Assembly: GCF_009936235.1 (NCBI RefSeq)
Contig: NZ_AP022314.1
Span: forward strand, 1,922,001 to 1,986,000
Length of the DNA stretch: 64,000 nt
Origin: Mycobacterium xenopi
Lineage (GTDB): Bacteria > Actinomycetota > Actinomycetes > Mycobacteriales > Mycobacteriaceae
Direction of reading: 5' to 3'
This document shows positions 1 through 9,589 of the stretch, piece after piece. Position 1 is the stretch's first letter, and each line of letters opens with the position of its first letter. The notes under the pieces are model-generated. The model did no database searches, was not told where the DNA came from, and was given only the letters and a program-made list of their open reading frames with translations. The position numbers and the translations under genes were made by a program.

Positions 1-260
1 TCGGCTTGGCGCACATCGGCAAAACCGGCGATTTGTCGTGGTATGTCGACGCGAGCGTGGTAGGCGTCGACCAACAGCAGCGGGCTGACAACGGCACCCG
101 GCGTCAGCACGTCGACCAGGCGCGGCGAGGTGAGCTCGCAGAACGCCACCCGCACGTCCAGACCTGGCCGGATGTGCCGCAACCGGCGCGCGACAGCGCG
201 GGCATTGGCGGCCGCGCGAGGATCCGCGCTGCCGTGTGCGGTCAATACGAGTGTGGTCAC
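1..260 (-). CDS. che1: Sirohydrochlorin ferrochelatase-like protein, N-terminal part (CbiX/Che1 family), cut by window edge
   Basis: The first ~86 codons are present. The protein opens VTTLVLTAHGSADPRAAANA; the short beta strand followed by the TAHGSxDPR motif is typical of CbiX/SirB-type chelatases, which insert Fe2+ (or Co2+) into sirohydrochlorin. Siroheme is the cofactor of NirA, encoded two genes upstream, so the role fits the operon. The GTG start overlaps the cysH stop in a GTGA arrangement, implying translational coupling as third gene of nirA-cysH-che1. The C-terminal part lies outside the window, so completeness cannot be judged. Confidence 0.82.
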   Translation of the reverse strand, partial: MTTLVLTAHGSADPRAAANARAVARRLRHIRPGLDVRVAFCELTSPRLVDVLTPGAVVSPLLLVDAYHARVDIPRQIAGFADVRQA

Positions 261-997
261 GACGCGTGCAGCCCGCATTCGACCTTGCCGGTCCCCTTCC
301 AGCGCCCGCTGCGCGGGTCGGCGCCGTCGACCGGCTTGGCCGTGCACGGGGCGCAGCCGATCGATGGATAGCCTTCGTAGACAAGGGGATTGACCAGCAC
401 ATCATGCTCGGCGATGTAGTCGGCCACGTCCTGGTCGGTCCAGGCCGCCAGCGGGTTGACCTTCACCAGCTTGAACTGCTCGTCGAAGCTGATCAACGGG
501 GCGTTGGCGCGCGTCGGCGCCTCGACTCGGCGCAGCCCCGTCACCCACGCTGCGTAACCGCGCAACGCCTTGGCCAGCGGGGCGACCTTACGCAGCCGAC
601 AGCACTCGTTGGGGTCACGCGCGAACAGGTTCTTGCCCAGCAGCCGGTCCTGCTCGGCCACGGTGTGCTCCGGAGTGATGTTGAGCACGTGCACGTCGTA
701 GACGGCCTCGATGGCGTCGCGGGTGCCGATCGTTTCCACGAAGTGGTAGCCGGTGTCCAAGAACAGCACCGGCACACCGGGGCGGACTTTGGCGGCCAGA
801 TCCACCAGCACGGCGTCTTGCATGTTGGAAGCCACGACATAGTTGCAGGTCGCCCAGCCTCGGGGCCCGTTGACGCCGCCGAAGGTTTCGTCGGTCCACT
901 GCAGTAACTCGGTGGCGCTCGCGCCGTCCAACTCGGCGGCGCCGCGCGCCGCCAGCTCGCGCAGCCGCGCCTCGGTCCAGGTTGTCGAATCGCTCAT
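257..997 (-). CDS. cysH: Adenosine 5'-phosphosulfate (APS) reductase CysH
   Basis: A 246-residue cytoplasmic enzyme that reduces APS to sulfite and AMP with thioredoxin as donor. The two cysteine pairs that bind a [4Fe-4S] cluster in APS-type reductases are visible: ECCRLRK near residue 137 and GCAPCT near residue 215. The C-terminal ECGLH motif carries the catalytic cysteine that forms the S-sulfocysteine intermediate. PAPS-type enzymes lack the cluster cysteines, so this is the APS-specific class. The start overlaps the nirA stop by four bases (ATGA) and the stop overlaps the che1 start, so the three genes form a tight operon. Length matches mycobacterial CysH. Confidence 0.96.
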   Translation of the reverse strand: MSDSTTWTEARLRELAARGAAELDGASATELLQWTDETFGGVNGPRGWATCNYVVASNMQDAVLVDLAAKVRPGVPVLFLDTGYHFVETIGTRDAIEAVYDVHVLNITPEHTVAEQDRLLGKNLFARDPNECCRLRKVAPLAKALRGYAAWVTGLRRVEAPTRANAPLISFDEQFKLVKVNPLAAWTDQDVADYIAEHDVLVNPLVYEGYPSIGCAPCTAKPVDGADPRSGRWKGTGKVECGLHAS

Positions 998-2673
998 CGC
1001 AGATCATCCTCATCGGCGCGCATGGCCCACTGTGCGAACCGCTCGCCTTCGTTGCGGTGTTTGACGAAGTTGCGGACCACCCGGTCGATGTAGTCGCCAA
1101 GCTCGTCGGCGGCGACCTTATGCTGGCGCAACTTTCGCCCGAAGCCGCTGTCGGCGCCCAGGCTGCCGCCCAGATGCACCTGAAAGCCTTCGACCGATCC
1201 ACCGTGGCCGTCGTCGATCATCTGGCCTTTGAACCCGATGTCGGCGACCTGGATCCGCGCGCACGAGTTCGGGCAGCCGTTGATGTTCACCGTGATCGGC
1301 ACATCGAGTTGGGAGTTGATGTCCTCCAGGCGTTTTTCCAACTCAGGAACCAAAAGCTGTGCACGACCTCGGGTTTCGGCAAACGACAGCTTGCAGAACT
1401 CGATACCACTGCACGCCATGAGGTTCCGGCGCCAGTGCGACGGCCGCGACGGCAGCCCCAGCGCGTCCAGACCGGTGACCAGTTCGTCCAGCTTGGAGTC
1501 GGGCACGTCGAGGATGATCAGCTTCTGGTAGGCGGTGAACCGGGCCCGATCCGAGTCGGCGCGCTCCATGAGGTCGGCGACCGCCGACAGTTTCGTGCCG
1601 GTGACCCGCCCGGCGATCGGGGCCACGCCGACCGCATTGAGGCCGTTCTTCAGCCGCTGCACGCCGACGTGGTCGATCGGGTGGTTGACCGGTTCGGGAG
1701 GCGGACCGTCGATGAGCGGCCGCTTGAGGTACTCGGTTTCCAGCACTTCCCGGAATTTCGGTATGCCCCAGTCCTTGATCAGGAATTTCAGCCGGGCCTT
1801 GGAGCGCAGCCGCCGGTAGCCGTAGTCGCGGAAAACCGCGGTCACCGCTTCCCACACGTCGGGCACCTCGTCGAGCGGCACCCAGGCACCGACCCGCTGG
1901 GCCAGCATCGGGTTTGTCGACAGCCCGCCGCCCACCCACAGGTCCAGGCCCGGCCCGTGTTCGGGGTGCCGCACCCCGATGAAGGAGACGTCGTTGATTT
2001 CGTGCGCGACGTCCTGCAGACCCGAGACCGCGGTCTTGTACTTGCGGGGCAGGTTGGCGTACTCCGGGTTGCCGATGTAGCGGCGAATGATCTCCTGAAG
2101 GGCCGGGGTAGCGTCGAGCACCTCGTCGAGCGATTCACCGGCCAGCGGTGAACCGAGCATGCCCCGGGGGCAGTCGCCGCAGGCCTCGGTGGTCTGCAAG
2201 CCGACCGCGGCCAGCCGTTGCCAGATTTCGGGGACGTTCTCGATTTCGATCCAGTGGTACTGCAGATTCTCTCGGTCGGAGATGTCGGCGGTGTCGCGGG
2301 CGAACTCGGTCGAGATCTCGCCCAGGGTTCGGACCGCAGCAGCCGAGAGTGCCTTGCCGTCGGTGCGTACTCGCATCATGAAGTAGCGGGCCTCGAGCAG
2401 GTCGACGTTCTCGTCACCGGTCCAGGTGCCGTCGTAGCCCTCGGCACGCTGGGTGTAGAGGCCCAGCCAGCGGAACCGGCCGCGCAGATCGGTCTTGTCG
2501 ATGCTGTCGAATCCGCGCTGGGCGTAGATGTTTTCGATGCGGGCCCGCACGTTGAGCGGATCGTCGTCCTTCTTGAGCCGCTCGGTGGCATTCAACGGCT
2601 CGTGATAGCCCAGCGCCCACTGGCCTTCAGCGCGGCCCCTAGAACGTGGGGGGCTGGGACGGGAAGTGGTCAT
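994..2673 (-). CDS. nirA: Ferredoxin-dependent sulfite reductase NirA
   Basis: A siroheme/[4Fe-4S] enzyme of 559 residues that reduces sulfite to sulfide, the step after CysH. Cluster cysteines are visible in ACSGIEFCKLSFAET and NGCPNSCAR, the paired CxxxxxC and CxxxC motifs of the sulfite/nitrite reductase superfamily. Length agrees with M. tuberculosis NirA (about 555-563). The frame is open 45 bases further upstream, but the ATG at 2673 was chosen because AAGGAGAA sits 7-8 bases before it and conserved sequence starts there. The name is historical; the mycobacterial protein is a sulfite reductase. A cysteine-rich leader ORF and a hairpin over this ribosome binding site lie upstream. Confidence 0.95.
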   Translation of the reverse strand: MTTSRPSPPRSRGRAEGQWALGYHEPLNATERLKKDDDPLNVRARIENIYAQRGFDSIDKTDLRGRFRWLGLYTQRAEGYDGTWTGDENVDLLEARYFMMRVRTDGKALSAAAVRTLGEISTEFARDTADISDRENLQYHWIEIENVPEIWQRLAAVGLQTTEACGDCPRGMLGSPLAGESLDEVLDATPALQEIIRRYIGNPEYANLPRKYKTAVSGLQDVAHEINDVSFIGVRHPEHGPGLDLWVGGGLSTNPMLAQRVGAWVPLDEVPDVWEAVTAVFRDYGYRRLRSKARLKFLIKDWGIPKFREVLETEYLKRPLIDGPPPEPVNHPIDHVGVQRLKNGLNAVGVAPIAGRVTGTKLSAVADLMERADSDRARFTAYQKLIILDVPDSKLDELVTGLDALGLPSRPSHWRRNLMACSGIEFCKLSFAETRGRAQLLVPELEKRLEDINSQLDVPITVNINGCPNSCARIQVADIGFKGQMIDDGHGGSVEGFQVHLGGSLGADSGFGRKLRQHKVAADELGDYIDRVVRNFVKHRNEGERFAQWAMRADEDDLR

Positions 2674-2681
2674 TGGCGGGT

Positions 2682-2698
2682 TCTCCTTCGCGGAGGAG
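2682..2698 (-). promoter_or_regulatory. Hairpin pairing the nirA Shine-Dalgarno sequence
   Basis: Read on the minus strand, CTCCT (2694-2698) and AGGAG (2683-2687) form a 5-bp stem around a 6-base loop. The right arm is the nirA ribosome binding site itself. If formed, it would hide the site from ribosomes. With the cysteine-codon leader ORF upstream, this suggests translational attenuation. The stem is short, so the idea needs RNA folding of the whole leader. Confidence 0.45.
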
Positions 2699-2781
2699 CC
2701 GGCGTGTGGACCGCGCACATCACCGGAGGCTGTCCCGGCGGCGCAGATCCGGCGGCCAGCTGCAAGTACAGGTGGGCGGGT

Positions 2782-2847
2782 CTACGACATCAAGGCCGGA
2801 CAGCGACAGCTGCAGACACGCTTGAGATCGATGTGCCGACGCGCCAC
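2782..2847 (-). CDS. Cysteine-rich leader peptide upstream of nirA (putative attenuator)
   Basis: A 21-codon ORF starts at GTG and ends TAG. The peptide begins VARRHIDLKR and continues VCSCRCP, giving three cysteines within five residues. The RRHIDLxRV core resembles small 'putative leader peptides' found in front of sulfur genes in actinobacteria. No good Shine-Dalgarno precedes the GTG, which fits leaderless translation. An in-frame TTG lies one codon upstream. From memory, poly-cysteine leaderless ORFs in mycobacteria act as cysteine-responsive attenuators: ribosomes stall when cysteine is scarce, exposing the next gene's ribosome binding site. Here the target would be nirA-cysH-che1, about 110 bases downstream. 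Motif and context are seen; function is inferred. Confidence 0.7.
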   Translation of the reverse strand: MARRHIDLKRVCSCRCPALMS

Positions 2848-3018
2848 CAACGGAATACGGAATGAGCTGCGGTAGGCGACGGTCACCCGCCCATTGTGCC
2901 ATACGTACCGGCGAGCCATGCGACCAGGCCGAACTTTTGCTCACAGTGAGCGAAATTACTCGCAGTCCCTTAATGCCACGTGAACGCGGCCCGCGAATTT
3001 CCTGGCAGGATCGGTGCT

Positions 3019-4188
3019 ATGGCGCAGACGGTGCCTGTTGGCCTTCCGGAGGTGCGACTGGCACCCGGCGCACCGTTCGGCGTGTACGTGCACGTGCCGT
3101 TCTGTTTGACCCGCTGCGGCTACTGCGACTTCAACACCTACACTCCAGCCGAGTTGGGCGGGGTCAACCCGGACGCCTGGCTGAGCGTGTTGGGCGCGGA
3201 GCTGAAGCTGGCGGCTGCACGGTTGGGCGGGCCGACGGCGGACACCGTGTTCGTCGGAGGTGGGACGCCGTCGCTGCTGGGCGCCGAGCGACTGTGCGCG
3301 GTGCTCGAGATGGTGCGGGATCAGTTCGGGCTGGCTCCCGACGCCGAGGTCAGCACCGAGGCCAACCCGGAATCCACGTCGCCGGAGTTGTTCGACGCGC
3401 TGCGCAGGGCCGGCTATACCCGGATATCGCTGGGGATGCAGTCGGTGTCGCCGAGGGTGCTCGCGACGCTGGACCGGGTTCATTCCCCCGGGCGCGCGGT
3501 GGCCGCGGCCCGCGAGGCGCTGGCTGCGGGCTTCGAGCATGTCAACCTCGACCTGATCTACGGGACTCCGGGTGAATCCGACGACGATCTGCGGCGCTCG
3601 GTGGACGCGGCGGTCGAGGCGGGTGTCGATCATGTGTCGGCGTATGCGCTCGTGGTCGAAGAGGGCACCGCATTGGCCCGACGGGTCCGCCGTGGTGAGC
3701 TGGCCGCGCCCGACGGGGACGTACTCGCCCATCGCTACGAGATCGTCGACGCGTTGCTGCAGGGGGCCGGTTTCGACTGGTATGAGGTCTCCAACTGGAG
3801 CCGACCCGGCGGGCGGTGCCGGCACAACATCGGCTACTGGGATGGCGGCCAGTGGTGGGGTGCCGGACCGGGAGCCCACAGCTATGTCGGTATCACTCGA
3901 TGGTGGAATGTCAAGCACCCCAATAGCTATGCAGTGTTGGTGGCCGAATCATCGCTTCCGGTAGCGGGTTTCGAAGAACTCGACGCGCAGGCTTTGCACA
4001 CCGAAGACGTGATGTTGAAAATCCGCCTGCGCCAAGGCCTGCCGTTAAGGCTGCTGCGCCCCGAGGAACGGGAGCGCGCCGCGGTCGCCATCGCAGATGG
4101 TCTAGTGACGAACGAACGCGAGCGGCTGGTGCTCACCGACCGCGGCCGATTGTTGGCTGATGCGGTGGTGCGCACGGTGCTGGGTTGA
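3019..4188 (+). CDS. hemN: Radical SAM protein of the HemN/HemW family
   Basis: About 389 residues. CLTRCGYCDFN near residue 31 is the CxxxCxxC radical SAM cluster motif, followed by VFVGGGTPSLL (SAM-binding GGGTP). Mycobacterial copies are annotated HemN, oxygen-independent coproporphyrinogen III oxidase. However, the CGYCDFN form, the lack of the ~50-residue N-terminal extension of true HemN, and the length near 380 resemble HemW, a heme chaperone. The ATG at 3019 was preferred to one at 2980 because it lies closer to conserved sequence; the ribosome binding site is weak. The gene is divergent from nirA. In M. tuberculosis rpfD and Rv2390c lie between these genes; both are absent here. Confidence 0.85.
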   Translation: MAQTVPVGLPEVRLAPGAPFGVYVHVPFCLTRCGYCDFNTYTPAELGGVNPDAWLSVLGAELKLAAARLGGPTADTVFVGGGTPSLLGAERLCAVLEMVRDQFGLAPDAEVSTEANPESTSPELFDALRRAGYTRISLGMQSVSPRVLATLDRVHSPGRAVAAAREALAAGFEHVNLDLIYGTPGESDDDLRRSVDAAVEAGVDHVSAYALVVEEGTALARRVRRGELAAPDGDVLAHRYEIVDALLQGAGFDWYEVSNWSRPGGRCRHNIGYWDGGQWWGAGPGAHSYVGITRWWNVKHPNSYAVLVAESSLPVAGFEELDAQALHTEDVMLKIRLRQGLPLRLLRPEERERAAVAIADGLVTNERERLVLTDRGRLLADAVVRTVLG

Positions 4189-4193
4189 AAGCT

Positions 4194-4224
4194 CAACCGC
4201 AGCCGGATGGTTGCGCTGCGGTTG
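4194..4224 (+). terminator. Strong hairpin just after hemN, likely terminator
   Basis: A perfect 10-bp inverted repeat, CAACCGCAGC (4194-4203) and GCTGCGGTTG (4215-4224), with an 11-base loop. It starts six bases after the hemN stop. There is no T-tract, as is common for mycobacterial intrinsic terminators. It would separate hemN from prpD. Confidence 0.5.
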
Positions 4225-4350
4225 CACGCTTGCCGGCGAACGATTTTCGTCGGCGTTACGCAACATTCGCAAAAACTGTCGGTTCAGGACACAAAATTAT
4301 TCTTTTACAGTGGATTTACTTCGCAGATCGTCCTGCGTAGCGTGCGGTTC

Positions 4351-5856
4351 ATGCGCATCCACGACGTGCGGACGCGGCGCAGCGTCGACGAATTCCCCCG
4401 CAGTGAACACCTGGCGTGGAAGATAGCCGAGGTAGCGGCGGACCCCGTCGCGGTGCCCACAGAGACCGAGGCGATGGTGATCAACCGTATCATCGACAAC
4501 GCCGCGGTGTCCGCCGCCGCGGTTATCCGCCGTCCGGTCACCGTCGCGCGCGCCCAGGCGCTTGCGCACACCTGCACGAGCAGGGGTGCGCAGGTTTTCG
4601 GAGTCGACGGCAACTATTCGCCGGAATGGGCGGCCTGGGCCAACGGAGTGGCCGTGCGCGAATTGGACTTCCACGACACATTTTTGGCGGCGGAGTACGC
4701 GCACCCTGGCGACAACATTCCGCCGTTGGTGGCCGTCGCGCAGCATCTTGGAGTGGCCGGGGCGGACCTGATCCGCGGCATTGCGACTGGCTACGAGATC
4801 CAGATCGACTTAGCCAAGGGAATCTGCCTGCACGAGCACAAGATCGACCACGTCGCACACCTCGGCCCATCGGTGGCCGCCGGTCTGGGCACGATGCTTC
4901 GCCTCGATAAAGAGGTCATCTACTGCGCGATCGGGCAGGCACTGCATCTCACCACGGCAACCCGGCAGTCGCGCAAGGGTCGGATTTCCAGCTGGAAGGC
5001 ATTCGCTCCGGCATGGGCCGGCAAGGTCGCGATCGAATCCGTCGACCGAGCCATGCGGGGGGAGGGCTCACCCGCGCCGATCTGGGAAGGCGAGGATGGG
5101 GTGATCGCCTGGCTGCTTTCCGGGCCCGAACACACCTACCACGTCCCGCTTCCCGAACGGGGTGAGCCGAAACGGGCCATTCTGGAGAGTTACACCAAGG
5201 AATACTCGGCGGAGTACCAAAGCCAGGCCCTCATCGACTTGGCCAGGCGGCTGCGTGAGCGTATCGGCGACCTCGACCAGATCGCGACGATCGCGCTGCA
5301 TACAAGCCACCACACTCACGTGGTGATCGGCACCGGTTCGGGCGACCCGCAAAAGTTCGACCCGGACGCATCCCGCGAGACATTGGATCACTCGGTGATG
5401 TACATCTTCGCGGTCGCGTTGCAGGACGGCACTTGGCATCACGAACGGTCCTACAGCTGGGAGCGGGCGCACCGACCCGACACCATCGAGTTGTGGCGCA
5501 AGATCGCCACGGTCGAGGACCCTGAATGGACCCGGCGCTATCATGCGGTCGACCCGGCGCGCAAGGCCTTCGGCGCCCGCGCGGAGGTCACCCTCGAAAG
5601 CGGTGAGGTGATCGTCGACGAGGTCGCTGTCGCCGACGCTCATCCGTTGGGCGCCAGGCCATTTGAGCGCAAGCAATATCTGGCGAAATTTACCGAGCTG
5701 GCCGACGGCGTGATCGACAACGCCGAACAGCATCGATTCCTCACGACGGTTGATGGCCTGTCCAGGCTCGACCGAGGAGCCCTGAGTGCGCTCAACCTCA
5801 GGGTGAATCCTGAGGTGCTCGAAAGAGCGCCGACGATCCCCACGGGCATCTTCTGA
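4351..5856 (+). CDS. prpD: 2-methylcitrate dehydratase (MmgE/PrpD family)
   Basis: A 501-residue cytoplasmic enzyme of the methylcitrate cycle, which dehydrates 2-methylcitrate during propionyl-CoA breakdown. Family features include the N-terminal stretch with [17 protein letters not shown], the [20 protein letters not shown] region, and [20 protein letters not shown]. Length fits mycobacterial PrpD (about 500-526). The ATG at 4351 was chosen over an upstream in-frame start at 4207 because family similarity begins with [11 protein letters not shown]. The next gene is a decayed prpB and no prpC is present, so the local prpDBC cluster is no longer intact. The upstream gap contains an AT-richer stretch but no operator I can name confidently. 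Confidence 0.92.
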   Translation: MRIHDVRTRRSVDEFPRSEHLAWKIAEVAADPVAVPTETEAMVINRIIDNAAVSAAAVIRRPVTVARAQALAHTCTSRGAQVFGVDGNYSPEWAAWANGVAVRELDFHDTFLAAEYAHPGDNIPPLVAVAQHLGVAGADLIRGIATGYEIQIDLAKGICLHEHKIDHVAHLGPSVAAGLGTMLRLDKEVIYCAIGQALHLTTATRQSRKGRISSWKAFAPAWAGKVAIESVDRAMRGEGSPAPIWEGEDGVIAWLLSGPEHTYHVPLPERGEPKRAILESYTKEYSAEYQSQALIDLARRLRERIGDLDQIATIALHTSHHTHVVIGTGSGDPQKFDPDASRETLDHSVMYIFAVALQDGTWHHERSYSWERAHRPDTIELWRKIATVEDPEWTRRYHAVDPARKAFGARAEVTLESGEVIVDEVAVADAHPLGARPFERKQYLAKFTELADGVIDNAEQHRFLTTVDGLSRLDRGALSALNLRVNPEVLERAPTIPTGIF

Positions 5857-5879
5857 AGAGCGGGCTCATCGCCAGCGGC

Positions 5880-6320
5880 GTGTCCGCGGCAGACAAGCGT
5901 GCCCGTTTCCGGGCCGCGCTGGAAAGCGGTCGGCTGCAACGGTTTCCCGGTGCTTCCTCACCGTTAGTCGCGAAACTCATCGCAGCGCTCGGGTTCGACG
6001 GGGTGTACGTGTCCGGTGCGGGTGCTTTCGGCCGATTTGGGCCTGCCCGACATCGGGTTGACCACCCTGACCGAAGTGTGCGCGCGGGCGCGCAGATCGC
6101 GACGTTGACGGCGCGCACCGTGACGGTACTGGAGGACGCCGGGCTGGCCGGCTGCCACCTCGAGGACCAAGTCAACCCGAAGCACTGCGGCCACCTCGAC
6201 AACAAGTCCGTGGTGCCCGCCAGCGACATGGTAAAGCGCTTGCCGGCCGCGGTATCTGCCCGGTGCGGCCCGAATTTCGTCGTCTGCGCGCGCACCGGCA
6301 CCGCTGGGGGCCATCGCAGC
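5880..6320 (+). pseudogene. prpB: Decayed 2-methylisocitrate lyase gene
   Basis: The start is intact (GTG; SAADKRARFRAALESGRLQR, then GFDGVYVSGA). Around 6016-6025 the frame is lost: the next recognisable stretch, LSADLGLPDIGLTTLTEV, is in a different frame. The original frame then resumes as RAGAQIAT and joins directly to RTVTVLEDAGLAGCHLEDQVNPK. The intervening segment that normally carries the DADTGFG metal/substrate site is missing. After VVCART the similarity fades, and the gene is cut off before the neighbouring transporter. With two frame changes and an internal deletion that removes catalytic residues, it cannot encode an active lyase. End coordinate is approximate. Confidence 0.85.
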
Positions 6321-6412
6321 GGAAGGTTCCTGTTACCTGACCCCGAATCGGCCGACGATGGGGGCGAACGCGTCGCGCCATCGGCATTGCAGCGCCGCGG
6401 CGGGCCGCGACG

Positions 6413-7621
6413 TCACGTGACCGGGAAGTGCTGGGTGATGACCCGGGCGATCTCGATGTAGAGCGGGATTCCGATGGTGACGTTGTAGGAAAACGTCAAG
6501 CCCAGCGACGCGGCCAGGGGAAGGGTTGGGCTTGCCTCGGGTATTGCGAGTCGCTGCACCGCGGGGACGGCGATGTAGGAGGCGGCGGCACAAAGCACCG
6601 CGAACAAGATGTACGTGCCCGGCTTGAAGTGGAAATGAGTGAGATGCGCGTAGGTATGGGCGGTGATGATCCCGAGTGTGGCGAACAGGTTGGGCGCCAG
6701 TAGACCGAACAGGATGAAACCGGGCCCGGCGGTTTTGAGGTCCTTCAACCGGCGAGACGCTGTCATGCCCATCTCCAGCAAGAACAGGCACAGCACACCC
6801 TGGAAGGCGGCCACGAACACGTTGTCGTCGTCGTGCACCACCTTCGGGCCCTGTAACCGGCTGATCAGCCCAATGATGATGCCGCCGAACAGCAGATAGA
6901 GGCCGGGGTTGAGCAAGACCTCTCTTAGCAGCTTGATCGTCCCGATGCCCTGTTCGGTGGCGGCGTCCTCGGGATGTTCCCGCAGCTCCAGGGACAGCTC
7001 CATCTCCTGCTCGATGCCTTGCTCACGGTCGCTGCCCAGATGTGTTCCCGGTGCTGGCCTGGTGGCCGCGCCCGGCCCCACCTTCGCCGCTACGTAACCG
7101 GGCTCATCGGGCATGGTCCCCGCCGCGTCCATCCCCCGGTGTCGCAGGCGGGCCGCGAGATAGAGCGCCACCAGGCAGCCGGGCATCTCCATGACGGCCA
7201 GCATCACCGGCATGAAGCCGTTGAAGGCCATCCCCACCGTCGCAAGAACCCCCACGCAGGTGGCGAAGGTGCCCGCCGAGTCTGACCCGTAATAGCCGGC
7301 GACCGTGGCTTTGTCGATCCGCCGCATCTTTGTCATGCGGGTCAGCAGCAGGTAGGCCAGCAGACCGATCACGAAGTTCAAGACGAAACCCAAGACGATG
7401 AACCCGACGATGTTGCCGATGCTCGACGCGTGAATGGTGGCGAGCTCTTCACCGCCGTGCCAGCCGATGGCCAGCAGCAGATACATCGTCAGTCCCTGAT
7501 AAATCACGTAGGGGAATTCGAACTCCACCTTCAGCAAGGGGATCAGGAACCCGAGATAGAAGAACAGCAGCAGCGGCTTGAAAAGGTTGTGAGTGAAGTT
7601 ATGCCAGAACTCCAGCAGCAT
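6413..7621 (-). CDS. sbtA: SbtA-type sodium-dependent bicarbonate transporter, intact copy
   Basis: A polytopic membrane protein of 402 residues. Two bundles of hydrophobic helices flank a charged cytosolic loop (about residues 165-225, rich in E, H and D). Similarity to cyanobacterial SbtA (Sbt_1 family) is clear in layout and in conserved stretches such as GTFATCVGVLATVGMAFNGF, FLLEMGMTASRRL and AIPEASPTLPLAASLGLTFS. The family moves bicarbonate with Na+; substrate here is inferred. The start is supported by AAGGAGAGG seven bases upstream. M. tuberculosis Rv2387, beside mbtI, appears to be the equivalent. A second, frameshifted copy lies on the other side of mbtI. Confidence 0.85.
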   Translation of the reverse strand: MLLEFWHNFTHNLFKPLLLFFYLGFLIPLLKVEFEFPYVIYQGLTMYLLLAIGWHGGEELATIHASSIGNIVGFIVLGFVLNFVIGLLAYLLLTRMTKMRRIDKATVAGYYGSDSAGTFATCVGVLATVGMAFNGFMPVMLAVMEMPGCLVALYLAARLRHRGMDAAGTMPDEPGYVAAKVGPGAATRPAPGTHLGSDREQGIEQEMELSLELREHPEDAATEQGIGTIKLLREVLLNPGLYLLFGGIIIGLISRLQGPKVVHDDDNVFVAAFQGVLCLFLLEMGMTASRRLKDLKTAGPGFILFGLLAPNLFATLGIITAHTYAHLTHFHFKPGTYILFAVLCAAASYIAVPAVQRLAIPEASPTLPLAASLGLTFSYNVTIGIPLYIEIARVITQHFPVT

Positions 7622-7622
7622 G
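6422..7622 (-). repeat. Direct repeat, copy A (sbtA duplication)
   Basis: Nearly identical to 9599-10798, same orientation, about 1.2 kb, with only a handful of differences seen by eye: one base near 6590, one C in a run (5 here, 4 in the other copy), and the codons at both gene ends. The repeat boundaries coincide almost exactly with the gene. The unit between the copies holds the small gene and mbtI. Confidence 0.95.
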
Positions 7623-7786
7623 CGGCCTCTCCTTTATTTCAACGCTGCGGTGCGGGCACCCACGATTTCGCGTGCAGCCAAGCCGCCGTGGGCAACCCCG
7701 CAAACATAGCGGTGCCGATGCCGGATGGCGAGTCACATTGCGTGCCTATCACTGGTTTCGCAGGCAACCTACAGGTTGGACGGGGC

Positions 7787-8002
7787 CTAGTGGGACGCCG
7801 ACACCAGCGTGGGCTTAACGCCGACGGCACCCTTGACGCGGTGCGTCACCGATGCCCACACCGACGGTGAGTAATGCGTGGTGACCTCGTCGAATCCGTC
7901 CACCCGGGAGACGGTCAGCACGCCGGTCTCCTGATTGAGGGTGAGCTGGTCGCCGTCGTTTGCGTGGATCTCTTCCCCGTCAAGGAGCCGGATGATGAAC
8001 AT
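7787..8002 (-). CDS. Small conserved hypothetical protein (71 residues)
   Basis: I do not recognise the family. The protein begins MFIIRLLDGEEIHANDGDQL and looks like a small beta-rich cytoplasmic protein without signal peptide or membrane segment. The start was chosen because GAGAGGGG lies about eight bases upstream; the frame is open further but without a better start. It sits between sbtA copy A and mbtI, transcribed away from mbtI. Confidence 0.65.
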   Translation of the reverse strand: MFIIRLLDGEEIHANDGDQLTLNQETGVLTVSRVDGFDEVTTHYSPSVWASVTHRVKGAVGVKPTLVSASH

Positions 8003-8193
8003 ACTGGTTGCCCCTCTCTGTCGTGCATTCCGCAGGGTCCGCAAACCGACCGTGATATTACGGACAGCCGCTATCTGCGACTGCACTGCTTTGGCGGCTG
8101 GCCAATGAACGTTTCGGAAACGGCAGATGGCTGTCCGGTCACGCCCAGCGGTGGCCGGCAGTTCGTGTTGCGGGGAGACCCGCCCACGGCTTG

Positions 8194-9571
<1,378 letters not shown>

Positions 9572-9589
9572 GTTTCGCCACGCATGCCC

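Noticed and set aside
2720..2944. A longer 74-codon frame on the minus strand upstream of nirA, also containing a Cys-Thr-Cys stretch
   Set aside because: It overlaps the shorter Cys leader in another frame, has no family likeness, and ends only after running past the leader region. The 21-codon ORF has the recognisable RRHIDL core.
5880..6320. Programmed frameshifting in prpB
   Set aside because: The gene also lacks an internal catalytic segment and its 3' end, so recoding could not give a working enzyme.
6413..7621. GltS-type sodium/glutamate symporter
   Set aside because: The layout and the acidic central loop fit SbtA better, and the GltS signature sequences are absent.
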